Origin: Cyclobacteriaceae bacterium
GTDB taxonomy: Bacteria > Bacteroidota > Bacteroidia > Cytophagales > Cyclobacteriaceae
Direction: 5' to 3'
DNA length: 64,000 nucleotides
Assembly: GCA_019638355.1 (NCBI GenBank)
Contig: JAHBTY010000006.1
Location: 124,001 to 188,000, forward strand
The translations under genes were made by a program, and so were the position numbers. Shown piece after piece: positions 25,264 to 33,716 of this stretch (position 1 is the first letter of the stretch; each line of letters begins with the position of its first letter). The notes beneath the pieces are model-generated. The model did not search any database. It was not told where the DNA came from and was given only the letters and a program-made list of their open reading frames with translations.

Positions 25264-26169
25264 TTAATTTTTTATTCCCAGTTGAGAATTAATTTCAACA
25301 ATCTGTTCGGGTTTAAACCATTTGGTGTCTGCATCTTTTTTAAACCACGTTAACTGCCGCTTGGCATAATGCCTTGAGTTTCGTTTTAAGAGTCGAATGG
25401 CTTCTGATCTGTCATATAGTCCGTCCATAAACCCAAAAATTTCGCGGTAGCCAACTGTTTGCAATGCATTCAGATTTCGATACAGGTAAAATTTTTCTGC
25501 TTCTTCAAATAAACCATCTGCAATCATGGCATCCATGCGCGTGTCAATGCGGCTATAAAGTTCATTACGCTCCAGTTCCAGGCCAATTTTTACAATCTGA
25601 AACGGATGTTCAATTTTTTTTTGTTGGCGTAATTCATGCATCGGCTTTTGCCAGGCCCGGTGCAACTCCAACGCCCGGATTAACCGATGTGGATTTTGAA
25701 TATCTACTACTTCAAAATAATCCGGATCAACTTGCTTTACCTGGGCTTGCAACCAGGTTAATCCGTTTGCTTCATACTCTTGAATAATCTGATCTCGCAA
25801 GCCTTCCGGTATAGATGGCATTTCGTCAAAACCTTCCAACACAGCTTTTATATACAACCCAGAACCTCCACAAAGAATGAGATTGTTATATCGCTGAAAT
25901 AAAGAATTGATCAGAGCAAGAGCCTCGCGACCATACGCCCCGGCATCGTAGTCTTCTTTTATAGAATGAGAGTTTATAAAATGGTGCGGCACTTGCTCAA
26001 GTTCAGCCCGACTGGGTTTGGCAGTGCCTATTTCCAACTCGCGGTAAATCTGGCGCGAATCGGCCGAAACAATCTCCGTTTGAAGCTGTTGCGCCAACCG
26101 AATAGCCAGCGCGGTTTTACCCACGGCCGTGGGGCCTACAATAACAATTAGTATTTTCGTTGATTTCAT
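25264..26169 (-). CDS. miaA: tRNA dimethylallyltransferase
   Basis: Adds a dimethylallyl group to A37 of tRNAs that read codons starting with U. The 301-residue protein has the P-loop GPTAVGKT (12-19), the SADSRQIYRELEIGTAKP motif, CGGSGLYIKA and the C-terminal RNSRHYAKRQLTWFKKD that contacts tRNA. Length and motif order are normal. The upstream gap (26170-26275) has AT-rich repeats of the GAATTACGAATTAC type. Confidence 0.96.
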   Translation of the reverse strand: MKSTKILIVIVGPTAVGKTALAIRLAQQLQTEIVSADSRQIYRELEIGTAKPSRAELEQVPHHFINSHSIKEDYDAGAYGREALALINSLFQRYNNLILCGGSGLYIKAVLEGFDEMPSIPEGLRDQIIQEYEANGLTWLQAQVKQVDPDYFEVVDIQNPHRLIRALELHRAWQKPMHELRQQKKIEHPFQIVKIGLELERNELYSRIDTRMDAMIADGLFEEAEKFYLYRNLNALQTVGYREIFGFMDGLYDRSEAIRLLKRNSRHYAKRQLTWFKKDADTKWFKPEQIVEINSQLGIKN

Positions 26170-26275
26170 TACCGAATTCCGAATTACGAATTACTATTGA
26201 ATACACCAACCAAAATTGTAAATCGCAAATTCGAAATTTAAGCCTTATCTTTCGCCCTAAAATTCGCCACTACGA

Positions 26276-26551
26276 ATGATTAAGTACACCAACCAATTTT
26301 TAACCAAGCTGGAAGACCTGATTGCCGAATCGGATTACATTCTGCGGTATGAAAAGGGAAACTTCAAATCGGGTTATTGCCTGTTGAAAGAACAGAAGAT
26401 TATGATTGTGAACAAGTTCTTTACGGTTGAAGGAAAAATAAATGCCTTGTTGGACATTCTAAAAAATCTGGAGCTTGACCCAACCCGGTTTTCAGAAAAG
26501 AGCAAAAAGCTTTATGACGAACTACATGAAGTTGAGGTAAAGAGTGAATAA
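26276..26551 (+). CDS. Small conserved protein of unknown function
   Basis: A 91-residue acidic/basic mixed protein with helices at both ends and a central hydrophobic strand pair (YCLLKEQKIMIVNKFF). There is no signal peptide. I recognise it as a type of short hypothetical protein recurrent in Bacteroidota but can give no role. It precedes the Uma2-type gene by 21 bp on the same strand. Confidence 0.7.
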   Translation: MIKYTNQFLTKLEDLIAESDYILRYEKGNFKSGYCLLKEQKIMIVNKFFTVEGKINALLDILKNLELDPTRFSEKSKKLYDELHEVEVKSE

Positions 26552-26572
26552 GGCCTTAAGCAACTTTTAGAC

Positions 26573-27103
26573 ATGCAAGAAGCGGTTTTACATCCACCTC
26601 GAACACTGTTGGAAGTATTTAAAATGCTACCGGAGGGGACGCGTGCCGAATTGATTGATAATTCTTTATATATGTCGCCTGCCCCAACCATTAGTCATCA
26701 AGACATTGTTTCAATTCTTTTAAGTTCACTTTTGATACACATAAAAAAAAAGAAATTGGGGAAATTGTATCCTGGCCCCGTTGATGTTTACCTGAATAAA
26801 TCAAATGCCTTCCAGCCGGACATCGTTTATGTCTCTTCTGAAAATTTAAGTATTATAAAAGATGATGGTATTTATGGTGCCCCCGATCTCGTAGTCGAAA
26901 TTCTTTCTCCCGGAACAAAAAAATTAGACCTTACCAAGAAAAAAGACGCCTACGAGAAAGCAGGTGTAAAAGAATATTGGGTGGTTGATCCTGAAACATC
27001 TGAGGCAATTGGCTTTCAATTAGTAAAAGGAAAATATCAGGAGTTTAAGCGCCAACAAAATAAAGTCAGTTCACTGTTGCTTAGGCGTTCATTCAAGTTT
27101 TAA
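26573..27103 (+). CDS. Uma2-family (DUF820) putative endonuclease
   Basis: A 176-residue protein of the Uma2 family, which has a PD-(D/E)xK nuclease-like fold. Visible markers are the N-terminal RAELIDN, QPDIVYVS, the core PDLVVEILSPGT with its Asp and Glu, then KKDAYEKAGVKEYWVVDP. Lys in DLTKKKDAY is near the expected catalytic position. Uma2 proteins are abundant in some bacteria and their biological role is unclear. TTG-started phnP-like gene follows after 7 bp. Confidence 0.82.
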   Translation: MQEAVLHPPRTLLEVFKMLPEGTRAELIDNSLYMSPAPTISHQDIVSILLSSLLIHIKKKKLGKLYPGPVDVYLNKSNAFQPDIVYVSSENLSIIKDDGIYGAPDLVVEILSPGTKKLDLTKKKDAYEKAGVKEYWVVDPETSEAIGFQLVKGKYQEFKRQQNKVSSLLLRRSFKF

Positions 27104-27110
27104 GTTCATT

Positions 27111-27872
27111 TTGAAAATCACTTTTCTCGGCACCGGAACTTCACAAGGTGTACCCGTAATCGGGTGCTCATGCGAGGTATGCCAATCGCTGGATTATCGC
27201 GATAAGCGATTGCGTTCGTCTATCCACATTCAGGTTGATGAATTAAGTTTAGTGGTGGATACCGGGCCCGACTTCCGCCAGCAGATGTTGCGTGAACGAA
27301 TTAATAAACTTGATGCCGTTTTATTTACCCATAGCCATAAAGATCACATTGCCGGGTTGGATGATGTGCGGGCTTACAATTATTTGCAACAGGGTGATAT
27401 GCCTGTTTATGGAAATGGAGATGTACTGGCACAACTCAAAACTGAATTTTATTACGCATTCGAAAAGAATAAGTATCCGGGTATTCCGCAATTGAAACTT
27501 CACGAAATTAATCACGAACCGTTTTCCATTGGTTCAACAAAAATTTTACCGCTACCCGTTTTACATTATCAATTACCGGTGTTGGGCTTTCGCATTAAAA
27601 ACTTCAGTTACATTACCGATGCAAACCAGATACCCGAGCAAACATTAAATTTACTAGAAGGAACTGAAACACTTGTTTTAAATGCTTTGCAACACGAAAA
27701 ACATCTTTCGCACTTTAACTTGGCAGAAGCGTTGACTATGGCCGAGCGCATAGGTGCCAAACAAACTTATTTTATTCACATCAGCCACAAACTTGGCCAA
27801 CATAAAATGGTAGAGCGTGAGTTACCAAATTCAGTAGCTTTGGCTTACGATGGCCTGAGTATTGAGGTTTAA
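27111..27872 (+). CDS. Metallo-beta-lactamase fold hydrolase (PhnP-like)
   Basis: A 253-residue MBL-fold protein. The metal-binding motif is THSHKDH (His74, His76, Asp78, His79), and an additional cysteine cluster GCSCEVC (Cys19, Cys21, Cys24) matches the structural zinc site of PhnP-like phosphodiesterases. These act on cyclic phosphodiesters or ribose-phosphate esters; the substrate here is not certain. The start is TTG at 27111, since the sequence MKITFLGTGTSQG at the N-terminus is the conserved opening and no ATG lies near. The next gene follows after 3 bp. Confidence 0.85.
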   Translation: MKITFLGTGTSQGVPVIGCSCEVCQSLDYRDKRLRSSIHIQVDELSLVVDTGPDFRQQMLRERINKLDAVLFTHSHKDHIAGLDDVRAYNYLQQGDMPVYGNGDVLAQLKTEFYYAFEKNKYPGIPQLKLHEINHEPFSIGSTKILPLPVLHYQLPVLGFRIKNFSYITDANQIPEQTLNLLEGTETLVLNALQHEKHLSHFNLAEALTMAERIGAKQTYFIHISHKLGQHKMVERELPNSVALAYDGLSIEV

Positions 27873-27875
27873 CCC

Positions 27876-29402
27876 GTGCACAATAATTATTATTTTTTAA
27901 AACAACTGAGCAAGCAATTGCACCAAAAGCTTTCGGGCTTTCGGGTAGTATCCTGTTTTAGTCAGAATAAGGACGAGTTGGTGCTTGAATTTAATAATTC
28001 AACAGAGTCATTCTTTATTAAAGCAAGTTTGCAATCCGATTTCTCTTGCCTGTCTTTTCCCAATCAATTTAACAGGGCCCGTAAAAACAGCATCGATTTA
28101 TTTGAAGAAGTTATTCTGAAATCCGTAAAACAAGTTTATGTTTTTGAAAACGAAAGATGCTTCGCTATTCAACTTGAAGATAACCTCTTGTTACTTTTTA
28201 AAATGCATGGCAACCGGGCCAATGTAATTCTGTTTCATAACGATAATGTAATAACTCTTTTCCGGGGTCACCTTAAAAACGACTTAACACTTTCACTGGC
28301 AACCCTCAACCGTAAGCTTGATTTTAGCGAAGATACCTTCCGGGCCCACCAATCAAATTTACCAACCTACTATATTACCTTTGGAAAACTTGTTTGGGAA
28401 TATTGGGCAACAATAAAAGAAGGTAACAAAACCTTATGGTTCGCATTTCAGCAACTGGTTCATGAACTGGAAACACCGCGCTACTATATTGTTGAGAAAT
28501 CCGATAAACTTTATTTGTCGTTGGTTCCCGTAGGCAACATCCTAAACCAATTCGATAATCCGATTGAGGCCTTAAATTCGTTTTTTCACCAATACGTTTA
28601 TAAAGAAACTTTCACCGCGCAAAAGCATAAACGGGTTAAAGCATTACACGATCAAATCAAAGCCGGACAAAACTACATTCAGAAGAATGAACAGAAACTA
28701 ACAGAACTGCAACACGATACCCATTACCAGCTTTGGGGCGATTTGCTGATGGCCAACCTTCACCAACTTACCAGCGGTATTTCACACACCACGCTTACCG
28801 GTTTTTACGATAACCAACCCGTTACGATAAAACTAAAACCCGAGCTGTCGCCACAAAAAAACGCTGAAGTATTTTACCGCAAGGCCAAGAATCAGCAAAT
28901 CGAAATCAATCAGTTAAAAAAAGCAATTGAAATAAAAACTACTGAGCTTCAGTGCTTAAAACAACAATTAACGGAAGTTGAAAACACACTCGACCTTAAA
29001 CAATTAAAGCACACCGAGCCTCTAACCGTTTCCAAACAAAAAAAGGAAATACTTCCTTACCACGAGTTTGAGCACAAAGGCTTTCGGATTTGGGTTGGGC
29101 GCAATGCAGAAGCCAATGATGAACTTACATTGAAGCTTGCCTATAAGGAAGATTTATGGCTACACGCCAAAGATGTTGCTGGCTCGCACGTAATCATTAA
29201 ACATCAGTCTGGTAAAAATTTTCCGAAAGATGTTATTGAACGTGCCGCGCAATTAGCGGCATACAACTCCAAACGCAAAACCGATTCGCTGTGCCCGGTT
29301 ATAGTTACACCTAAAAAATTTGTGCGTAAACGTAAAGGCGACCCTGCCGGAGCAGTGGTGGTAGAAAAAGAACAAGTGATTTTAGTGGAGCCGAAACTCT
29401 GA
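27876..29402 (+). CDS. NFACT-family RNA-binding protein (RqcH-like, DUF814)
   Basis: A 508-residue protein with the NFACT-N domain (KMHGNRANVILF near residue 110), a central coiled coil (about 250-380), and the C-terminal NFACT-R domain (DLWLHAKDVAGSHVIIK, then AAYNSKRKTDS). RqcH homologues bind stalled 50S-peptidyl-tRNA complexes and add alanine tails to rescue ribosomes. That role is known for the family and is inferred here. GTG at 27876 is the start, 3 bp after the MBL gene. An inverted repeat follows the stop. Confidence 0.85.
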   Translation: MHNNYYFLKQLSKQLHQKLSGFRVVSCFSQNKDELVLEFNNSTESFFIKASLQSDFSCLSFPNQFNRARKNSIDLFEEVILKSVKQVYVFENERCFAIQLEDNLLLLFKMHGNRANVILFHNDNVITLFRGHLKNDLTLSLATLNRKLDFSEDTFRAHQSNLPTYYITFGKLVWEYWATIKEGNKTLWFAFQQLVHELETPRYYIVEKSDKLYLSLVPVGNILNQFDNPIEALNSFFHQYVYKETFTAQKHKRVKALHDQIKAGQNYIQKNEQKLTELQHDTHYQLWGDLLMANLHQLTSGISHTTLTGFYDNQPVTIKLKPELSPQKNAEVFYRKAKNQQIEINQLKKAIEIKTTELQCLKQQLTEVENTLDLKQLKHTEPLTVSKQKKEILPYHEFEHKGFRIWVGRNAEANDELTLKLAYKEDLWLHAKDVAGSHVIIKHQSGKNFPKDVIERAAQLAAYNSKRKTDSLCPVIVTPKKFVRKRKGDPAGAVVVEKEQVILVEPKL

Positions 29403-29417
29403 ACTAGTATGTTTCCT

Positions 29418-29464
29418 GTTACCAGTTTCCGGTCACCAGTAACAGGCAACCGGAAACTGGTAAC
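29418..29464. terminator. Inverted repeat between convergent genes, possible bidirectional terminator
   Basis: GTTACCAGTTTCCGG (29418-29432) pairs perfectly with CCGGAAACTGGTAAC (29450-29464), a 15-bp stem with a 17-nt loop. An alternative pairing joins CCTGTTAC upstream with GTAACAGG. It lies between the NFACT and pyk stops. The T-runs are weak, so it may be a repeat element acting as a terminator. Confidence 0.6.
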
Positions 29465-29470
29465 GAGTAG

Positions 29471-30901
29471 TTAACTCACCACATGCACTTTAATCATATT
29501 AGACCGGCCGCGCTCCTGAATAGGCATACTCGCCAGGATGATAAAAATATCACCTGATTGAACATGACCATCGCGCTTTAGAATTTTTTCAACATCGGCA
29601 ATGGTTTCATCCGTACTGCTGGCTTTATCGTAATGATAAGCGCGTGTTGCCCACACCAGGTTCATCGAATTAAGGATTGCATCGTTACTGGTAAAGGCAA
29701 AGATGTTGGCGTTAGGCCGGTGTGATGAGGCTTTAAAGGCTGCATATCCTAACTGCGTCATCCCAACAATAGCTTTGGCATTAACTTCTTTTGCAAGTTT
29801 ACACGCAGTAAGAATCAAACTATCATTAAAATAATTTGGCGAATCCGGATCAATGTCGCGATAGCGGAAGTAAATATTTCCTTGCTTTTCAACCGAACCA
29901 ATAGTACGTACCATACTTCGGATAACTTCTACCGGGTATTTACCGGCAGCCGTTTCTGCGGATAGCATTAATGCATCCGCGCCATCCATTACTGCATTGG
30001 CTACATCGTTTGTTTCGGCACGGGTAGGGCGCGGGTTCTCAATCATACTCTCCATCATTTGCGTAGCCACAATTACCGGCTTAGAGGCACGATTACATTT
30101 TTCAACCAACATTTTTTGCACCATGGGCACTTCTTCCATCCATATCTCTACACCCAAATCGCCACGGGCAACCATTACCGCATCAGTAGCGGCAATAATT
30201 TCATCAATATTTTCAAGGGCCTCGGGTTTTTCAATTTTTGCTACAATACGCGTGGTGGATTTATGTTCATTAATAATATCGCGCAAGGTTTGAATATCCT
30301 TTGCTTTGCGCACGAACGACAATGCTACCCAATCCACTCTATTCTTCAGACCAAACTTCAGATCTTCCAAATCTTTTTCAGTAAGTGATGGAGCCGATAC
30401 TTTAGAAAACGGCAGGTTAATTCCTTTGCGGGATTTAAGTGGCCCTCCATAAATAATGGTGCAGGTTACCTCTACCCCGCGCACATCTTTTACCCGTAGT
30501 TCAAGTTTACCATCATCAATCAAAATCATATCGCCCACTTTTACATCGTTGGGCAACCCTTCGTACGAAGTACTTACCAGGTTTTTATTACCTAAAACTT
30601 CTTTGGTGGTGATGGTTATGGTTTCTCCGGCCTTAATTTCAACACCGGGTTCCATTTCGTTTACACGGATTTTGGGACCTTGCAAATCCTGCAAAATTGC
30701 AATGTGGGTACCCAACTCATCATTTATTTCGCGTATGTAGTTCACTACCTTCTGGTGATCTTCGTGCTTACCATGCGAAAAGTTAAGGCGGAATACATCC
30801 ACCCCTTCTCGGGCTAATGCCTTCAGCATTTCTTTGTTGTTGGAGGCCGGGCCTATGGTTGCTACAATTTTGGTTTTGTTGTACGAAACACGTTGTTCCA
30901 T
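29471..30901 (-). CDS. pyk: Pyruvate kinase
   Basis: Last step of glycolysis: phosphoenolpyruvate and ADP to pyruvate and ATP. The 476-residue protein has TKIVATIGPASNN and FRLNFSHGKHEDH at the N-terminus, ILQDLQGPKIRV, the B domain (about 70-170), the signature IVAKIEKPEALENIDEII with catalytic Lys, and MVARGDLGVEI, then VATQMMESMI. All are standard. It lies 17 bp downstream of the IPExxxVDY gene on the same strand, an arrangement I have seen in other Bacteroidota. Confidence 0.97.
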   Translation of the reverse strand: MEQRVSYNKTKIVATIGPASNNKEMLKALAREGVDVFRLNFSHGKHEDHQKVVNYIREINDELGTHIAILQDLQGPKIRVNEMEPGVEIKAGETITITTKEVLGNKNLVSTSYEGLPNDVKVGDMILIDDGKLELRVKDVRGVEVTCTIIYGGPLKSRKGINLPFSKVSAPSLTEKDLEDLKFGLKNRVDWVALSFVRKAKDIQTLRDIINEHKSTTRIVAKIEKPEALENIDEIIAATDAVMVARGDLGVEIWMEEVPMVQKMLVEKCNRASKPVIVATQMMESMIENPRPTRAETNDVANAVMDGADALMLSAETAAGKYPVEVIRSMVRTIGSVEKQGNIYFRYRDIDPDSPNYFNDSLILTACKLAKEVNAKAIVGMTQLGYAAFKASSHRPNANIFAFTSNDAILNSMNLVWATRAYHYDKASSTDETIADVEKILKRDGHVQSGDIFIILASMPIQERGRSNMIKVHVVS

Positions 30902-30918
30902 GCGCGAGTGGGTGGGTT

Positions 30919-31350
30919 TTAGAAAATAAAGTTATCCTTCGATTTTAAAGCTGCCAAAGGTATAAAAGCAGTTAATTCGATGGAAGGAATATTTTTTAAG
31001 AGTTCCTGCAAACGATTGCTGGCCATGTGAGCCTCGCCCCGGGTAAGTAAAATGAAATCGTAGTGTGGAAATTCCGGTACTAATAAATTTTTAATCAGTT
31101 CGGTCTCATTGGGCTTATTCCGAAAGAGTTTTAACGCATTAACCTCGTTTTCAAAGGCATAATACAGGTAGCTGGCAAAAGAATTTTTACTTAATAACAC
31201 CGTTAAATCAGGCTGGCGGACAAGCCTGCTACCCAGTATATGATTTACTTCCCAGGCTAACTTATAACCTTTGGCAGATGAAATTATGCCGATTAACTCA
31301 AAATCGAATGAATATTCGATTTCGAGCCGCTTTTTCTTCATTTTTGCCAC
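30919..31350 (-). CDS. IPExxxVDY family protein
   Basis: A 143-residue protein matching the Bacteroidota IPExxxVDY family in length and layout: N-terminal EYSFDFELIGI, the KLAWEVN helix, a run of short strands, and the name-giving motif seen here as VPEFPHYDF (near residue 93). The function is unknown. The start is GTG at 31350 or ATG at 31341; either keeps the conserved region. It is transcribed divergently from acpP and precedes pyk. Confidence 0.78.
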   Translation of the reverse strand: MAKMKKKRLEIEYSFDFELIGIISSAKGYKLAWEVNHILGSRLVRQPDLTVLLSKNSFASYLYYAFENEVNALKLFRNKPNETELIKNLLVPEFPHYDFILLTRGEAHMASNRLQELLKNIPSIELTAFIPLAALKSKDNFIF

Positions 31351-31383
31351 GCGTTTGGTATTGGTAACACTCGATTTAAATGT

Positions 31384-31415
31384 TTTGACAATATTGCATC
31401 AAATCTCTTTATTTG
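31384..31415 (+). promoter_or_regulatory. Bacteroidota-type promoter of acpP
   Basis: TTTG at 31384-31387, a 20-bp spacer, TTTATTTG at 31408-31415 (one mismatch to TAnnTTTG). The leader to the acpP ATG is about 30 nt. Confidence 0.6.
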
Positions 31416-31449
31416 CACAGATTTTTGAATCCTCTAAACCTTTAAAAAC

Positions 31450-31689
31450 ATGTCTGAAATCGCACAAAAAGTAAAACAGATCATCATCGACAAACTTGGC
31501 GTGGAAGAGTCTGAAGTTACTCCTGAAGCAAGTTTCACCAACGACCTTGGAGCTGACTCGCTGGACACCGTAGAACTTATTATGGAGTTCGAAAAAGAAT
31601 TTAACATTTCCATTCCTGACGACCAGGCCGAAAACATTGCCACTGTAGGCCAGGCGATTTCTTACCTCGAAGAGAACGTTAAGAAATAA
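31450..31689 (+). CDS. acpP: Acyl carrier protein
   Basis: Carries growing fatty acyl chains on a 4'-phosphopantetheine arm. The 79-residue acidic protein has the attachment site GADSLDTVE with Ser37 and the conserved MEFEKEFNI helix. It is followed by fabF (41 bp), rnc and nadE on the same strand; the acpP-fabF-rnc order is widely conserved. Confidence 0.98.
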   Translation: MSEIAQKVKQIIIDKLGVEESEVTPEASFTNDLGADSLDTVELIMEFEKEFNISIPDDQAENIATVGQAISYLEENVKK

Positions 31690-31730
31690 TAAGGTTTTGT
31701 CAGTTCTTTTTGCTCCATTAACGGATTGTG

Positions 31731-32981
31731 ATGACATTTAAAAGAGTAGTAGTTACAGGTGCTGGTGCATTAACCCCTATCGGAAACAACCTTCAACAAT
31801 ATTGGGAAGGTTTGAAGGCCGGCAAAAGCGGTGCTGCCCCTATTACACGATTTGACGCTTCGCTCTTTAAAACCAAGTTTGCCTGCGAAATAAAGAACTT
31901 CAAAATTGAAGACTTTATGGATCGTAAAGAAGGACGCAAGCTTGACCCGTTTGCACAATATGCCTTGGTGGTGGCTGACGAAGCTATAGCAGATGCCAAC
32001 CTTCCGCTATCGGAACTTAACCCCGACCGTGTGGGGGTAATTTGGGGTTCTGGTATCGGGGGGTTGTTTACTTTTCAGGAAGAAGTTAAATCATTCGCCA
32101 AAGGCGATGGCACACCGCGGTTCAATCCATTCTTTATACCAAAGATGATTGCCGATTTAAGTGCCGGGCACATTTCAATTAAGTATGGTTTCCGCGGGCC
32201 AAACTTTGTAACCGTATCGGCCTGTGCATCATCTACCAATGCCATTTACGATGCCTATACTTATTTAAGATTGGGTAAAGCCGATGTTATAGTTACTGGT
32301 GGATCGGAAGCAGCCGTATGTGAAGCCGGTGTAGGCGGGTTTAATGCCATGAAGGCATTATCCGAAAGAAACGATGCGCCCGAAACTGCATCCAGACCTT
32401 ACGATAAAGATCGAGATGGTTTCGTATTGGGTGAAGGTGCCGGAGCACTTATTCTGGAAGAATATGAGCACGCTAAAAAACGCGGTGCTAAAATTTATGC
32501 TGAAGTAATTGGAGGCGGGCTTTCGGCCGATGCTTACCACATTACCGCACCCCATCCGGAAGGAGCCGGCATTATTAAAGTAATGCAAAATGCTTTGGAT
32601 GAAGCGGGCATTAAACCTGAAGAAGTTGATTACATCAACACACACGGTACCTCTACCCCTTTGGGTGATATTGGAGAAATAAAGGCCATTCAGGCTGTAT
32701 TTGGTGAGCAAGCCTACAAAATGAACATTAGTTCTACCAAATCCATGACCGGCCACCTGCTGGGAGCTGCCGGTGCCATTGAAGCATTGGCTTGCATTAT
32801 GGCCTTAAAAGAAGGAGTAGTAGCACCTACCATCAACCACTTTACGGATGATGATGGGCTGGATCCACGTTTAAACCTGACGTTTAACAAAGCACAGAAG
32901 CGCGAAGTAAAAGTTGCCCTTAGCAACACGTTTGGTTTTGGTGGCCACAATGCTTCCATTATTATGAAAAAGGCCGAGTAA
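31731..32981 (+). CDS. fabF: Beta-ketoacyl-ACP synthase II
   Basis: Condensing enzyme of fatty-acid elongation. The 416-residue protein has the thiolase-fold active site: Cys165 in TVSACASSTN, His in THGTSTPLGD, His in MTGHLLGAAG, and the FGFGGHN segment near the C-terminus. ATG at 31731 is preferred to the overlapping GTG at 31728 because MTFKRVVVTGAG is the conserved opening. rnc starts 4 bp after its stop. Confidence 0.97.
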   Translation: MTFKRVVVTGAGALTPIGNNLQQYWEGLKAGKSGAAPITRFDASLFKTKFACEIKNFKIEDFMDRKEGRKLDPFAQYALVVADEAIADANLPLSELNPDRVGVIWGSGIGGLFTFQEEVKSFAKGDGTPRFNPFFIPKMIADLSAGHISIKYGFRGPNFVTVSACASSTNAIYDAYTYLRLGKADVIVTGGSEAAVCEAGVGGFNAMKALSERNDAPETASRPYDKDRDGFVLGEGAGALILEEYEHAKKRGAKIYAEVIGGGLSADAYHITAPHPEGAGIIKVMQNALDEAGIKPEEVDYINTHGTSTPLGDIGEIKAIQAVFGEQAYKMNISSTKSMTGHLLGAAGAIEALACIMALKEGVVAPTINHFTDDDGLDPRLNLTFNKAQKREVKVALSNTFGFGGHNASIIMKKAE

Positions 32982-32985
32982 TCCT

Positions 32986-33705
32986 GTGTGGAACTTACTT
33001 TCCTTAGCCAAATCCAACACAAAAGAAGATAAGAAATTAGTTACGGCAATTAAAACCATAGCCGGATTTGCACCGGGTAATCTGGCATTGTACAAACTTG
33101 CCACGCTGCACAGTTCGCGCAGCAAAGAAAAAAATGGCTTCCGCGAATCGAACGAACGATTAGAATATTTAGGTGATGCCATTTTAGGTGCGGCTGTTGC
33201 CGATTACCTCTTCAAAAAATATCCGTTTAAAGACGAGGGCTTTCTCACCGAAATCCGCTCGCGCATAGTAAACCGCGAGTCGTTGAATAACCTGGCGAAA
33301 AAAATTGGCGTTGCTTCCATTGTACAATTTGATAATAAAAATATTCAGTTGCAGAAAGTTATTTTGGGTAATACACTTGAGGCATTGGTAGGCGCAATTT
33401 ATCTCGACAAAGGATATTTGCGCACCAAAAAATTTGTAATCGATAAACTAATTCAACCCTACTTCAATCTCGAAATTGTTGTTAACTCGAACTCCAATCA
33501 TAAAAGCAAGGTGATTGAATGGGCCCAACGCAACAGCAAAGAAATTCGCTTTGAAGTTGAGGAAGTAAAGAAAGGGCGCAACTCGCGCGAATTCTCCGCA
33601 CAAGTATTTTTGGGCGATGAAGCATTTGGCCAGGGTTTTGGGTTAACCAAGAAGAAAGCCGAACAAGATGCTTCTGAAAAAACCTGCCTGTTGTTGAACA
33701 TTTGA
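32986..33705 (+). CDS. rnc: Ribonuclease III
   Basis: Cleaves double-stranded RNA in rRNA processing and RNA turnover. The 239-residue protein has the signature NERLEYLGDAIL (residues 56-67), the catalytic acids in LEYLGD and later in GNTLEALVGAIYLDKG, and a C-terminal double-stranded RNA-binding domain (about 165-237). The start is GTG at 32986, 4 bp after fabF. Confidence 0.96.
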   Translation: MWNLLSLAKSNTKEDKKLVTAIKTIAGFAPGNLALYKLATLHSSRSKEKNGFRESNERLEYLGDAILGAAVADYLFKKYPFKDEGFLTEIRSRIVNRESLNNLAKKIGVASIVQFDNKNIQLQKVILGNTLEALVGAIYLDKGYLRTKKFVIDKLIQPYFNLEIVVNSNSNHKSKVIEWAQRNSKEIRFEVEEVKKGRNSREFSAQVFLGDEAFGQGFGLTKKKAEQDASEKTCLLLNI

Positions 33706-33716
33706 TTGCAATAATC

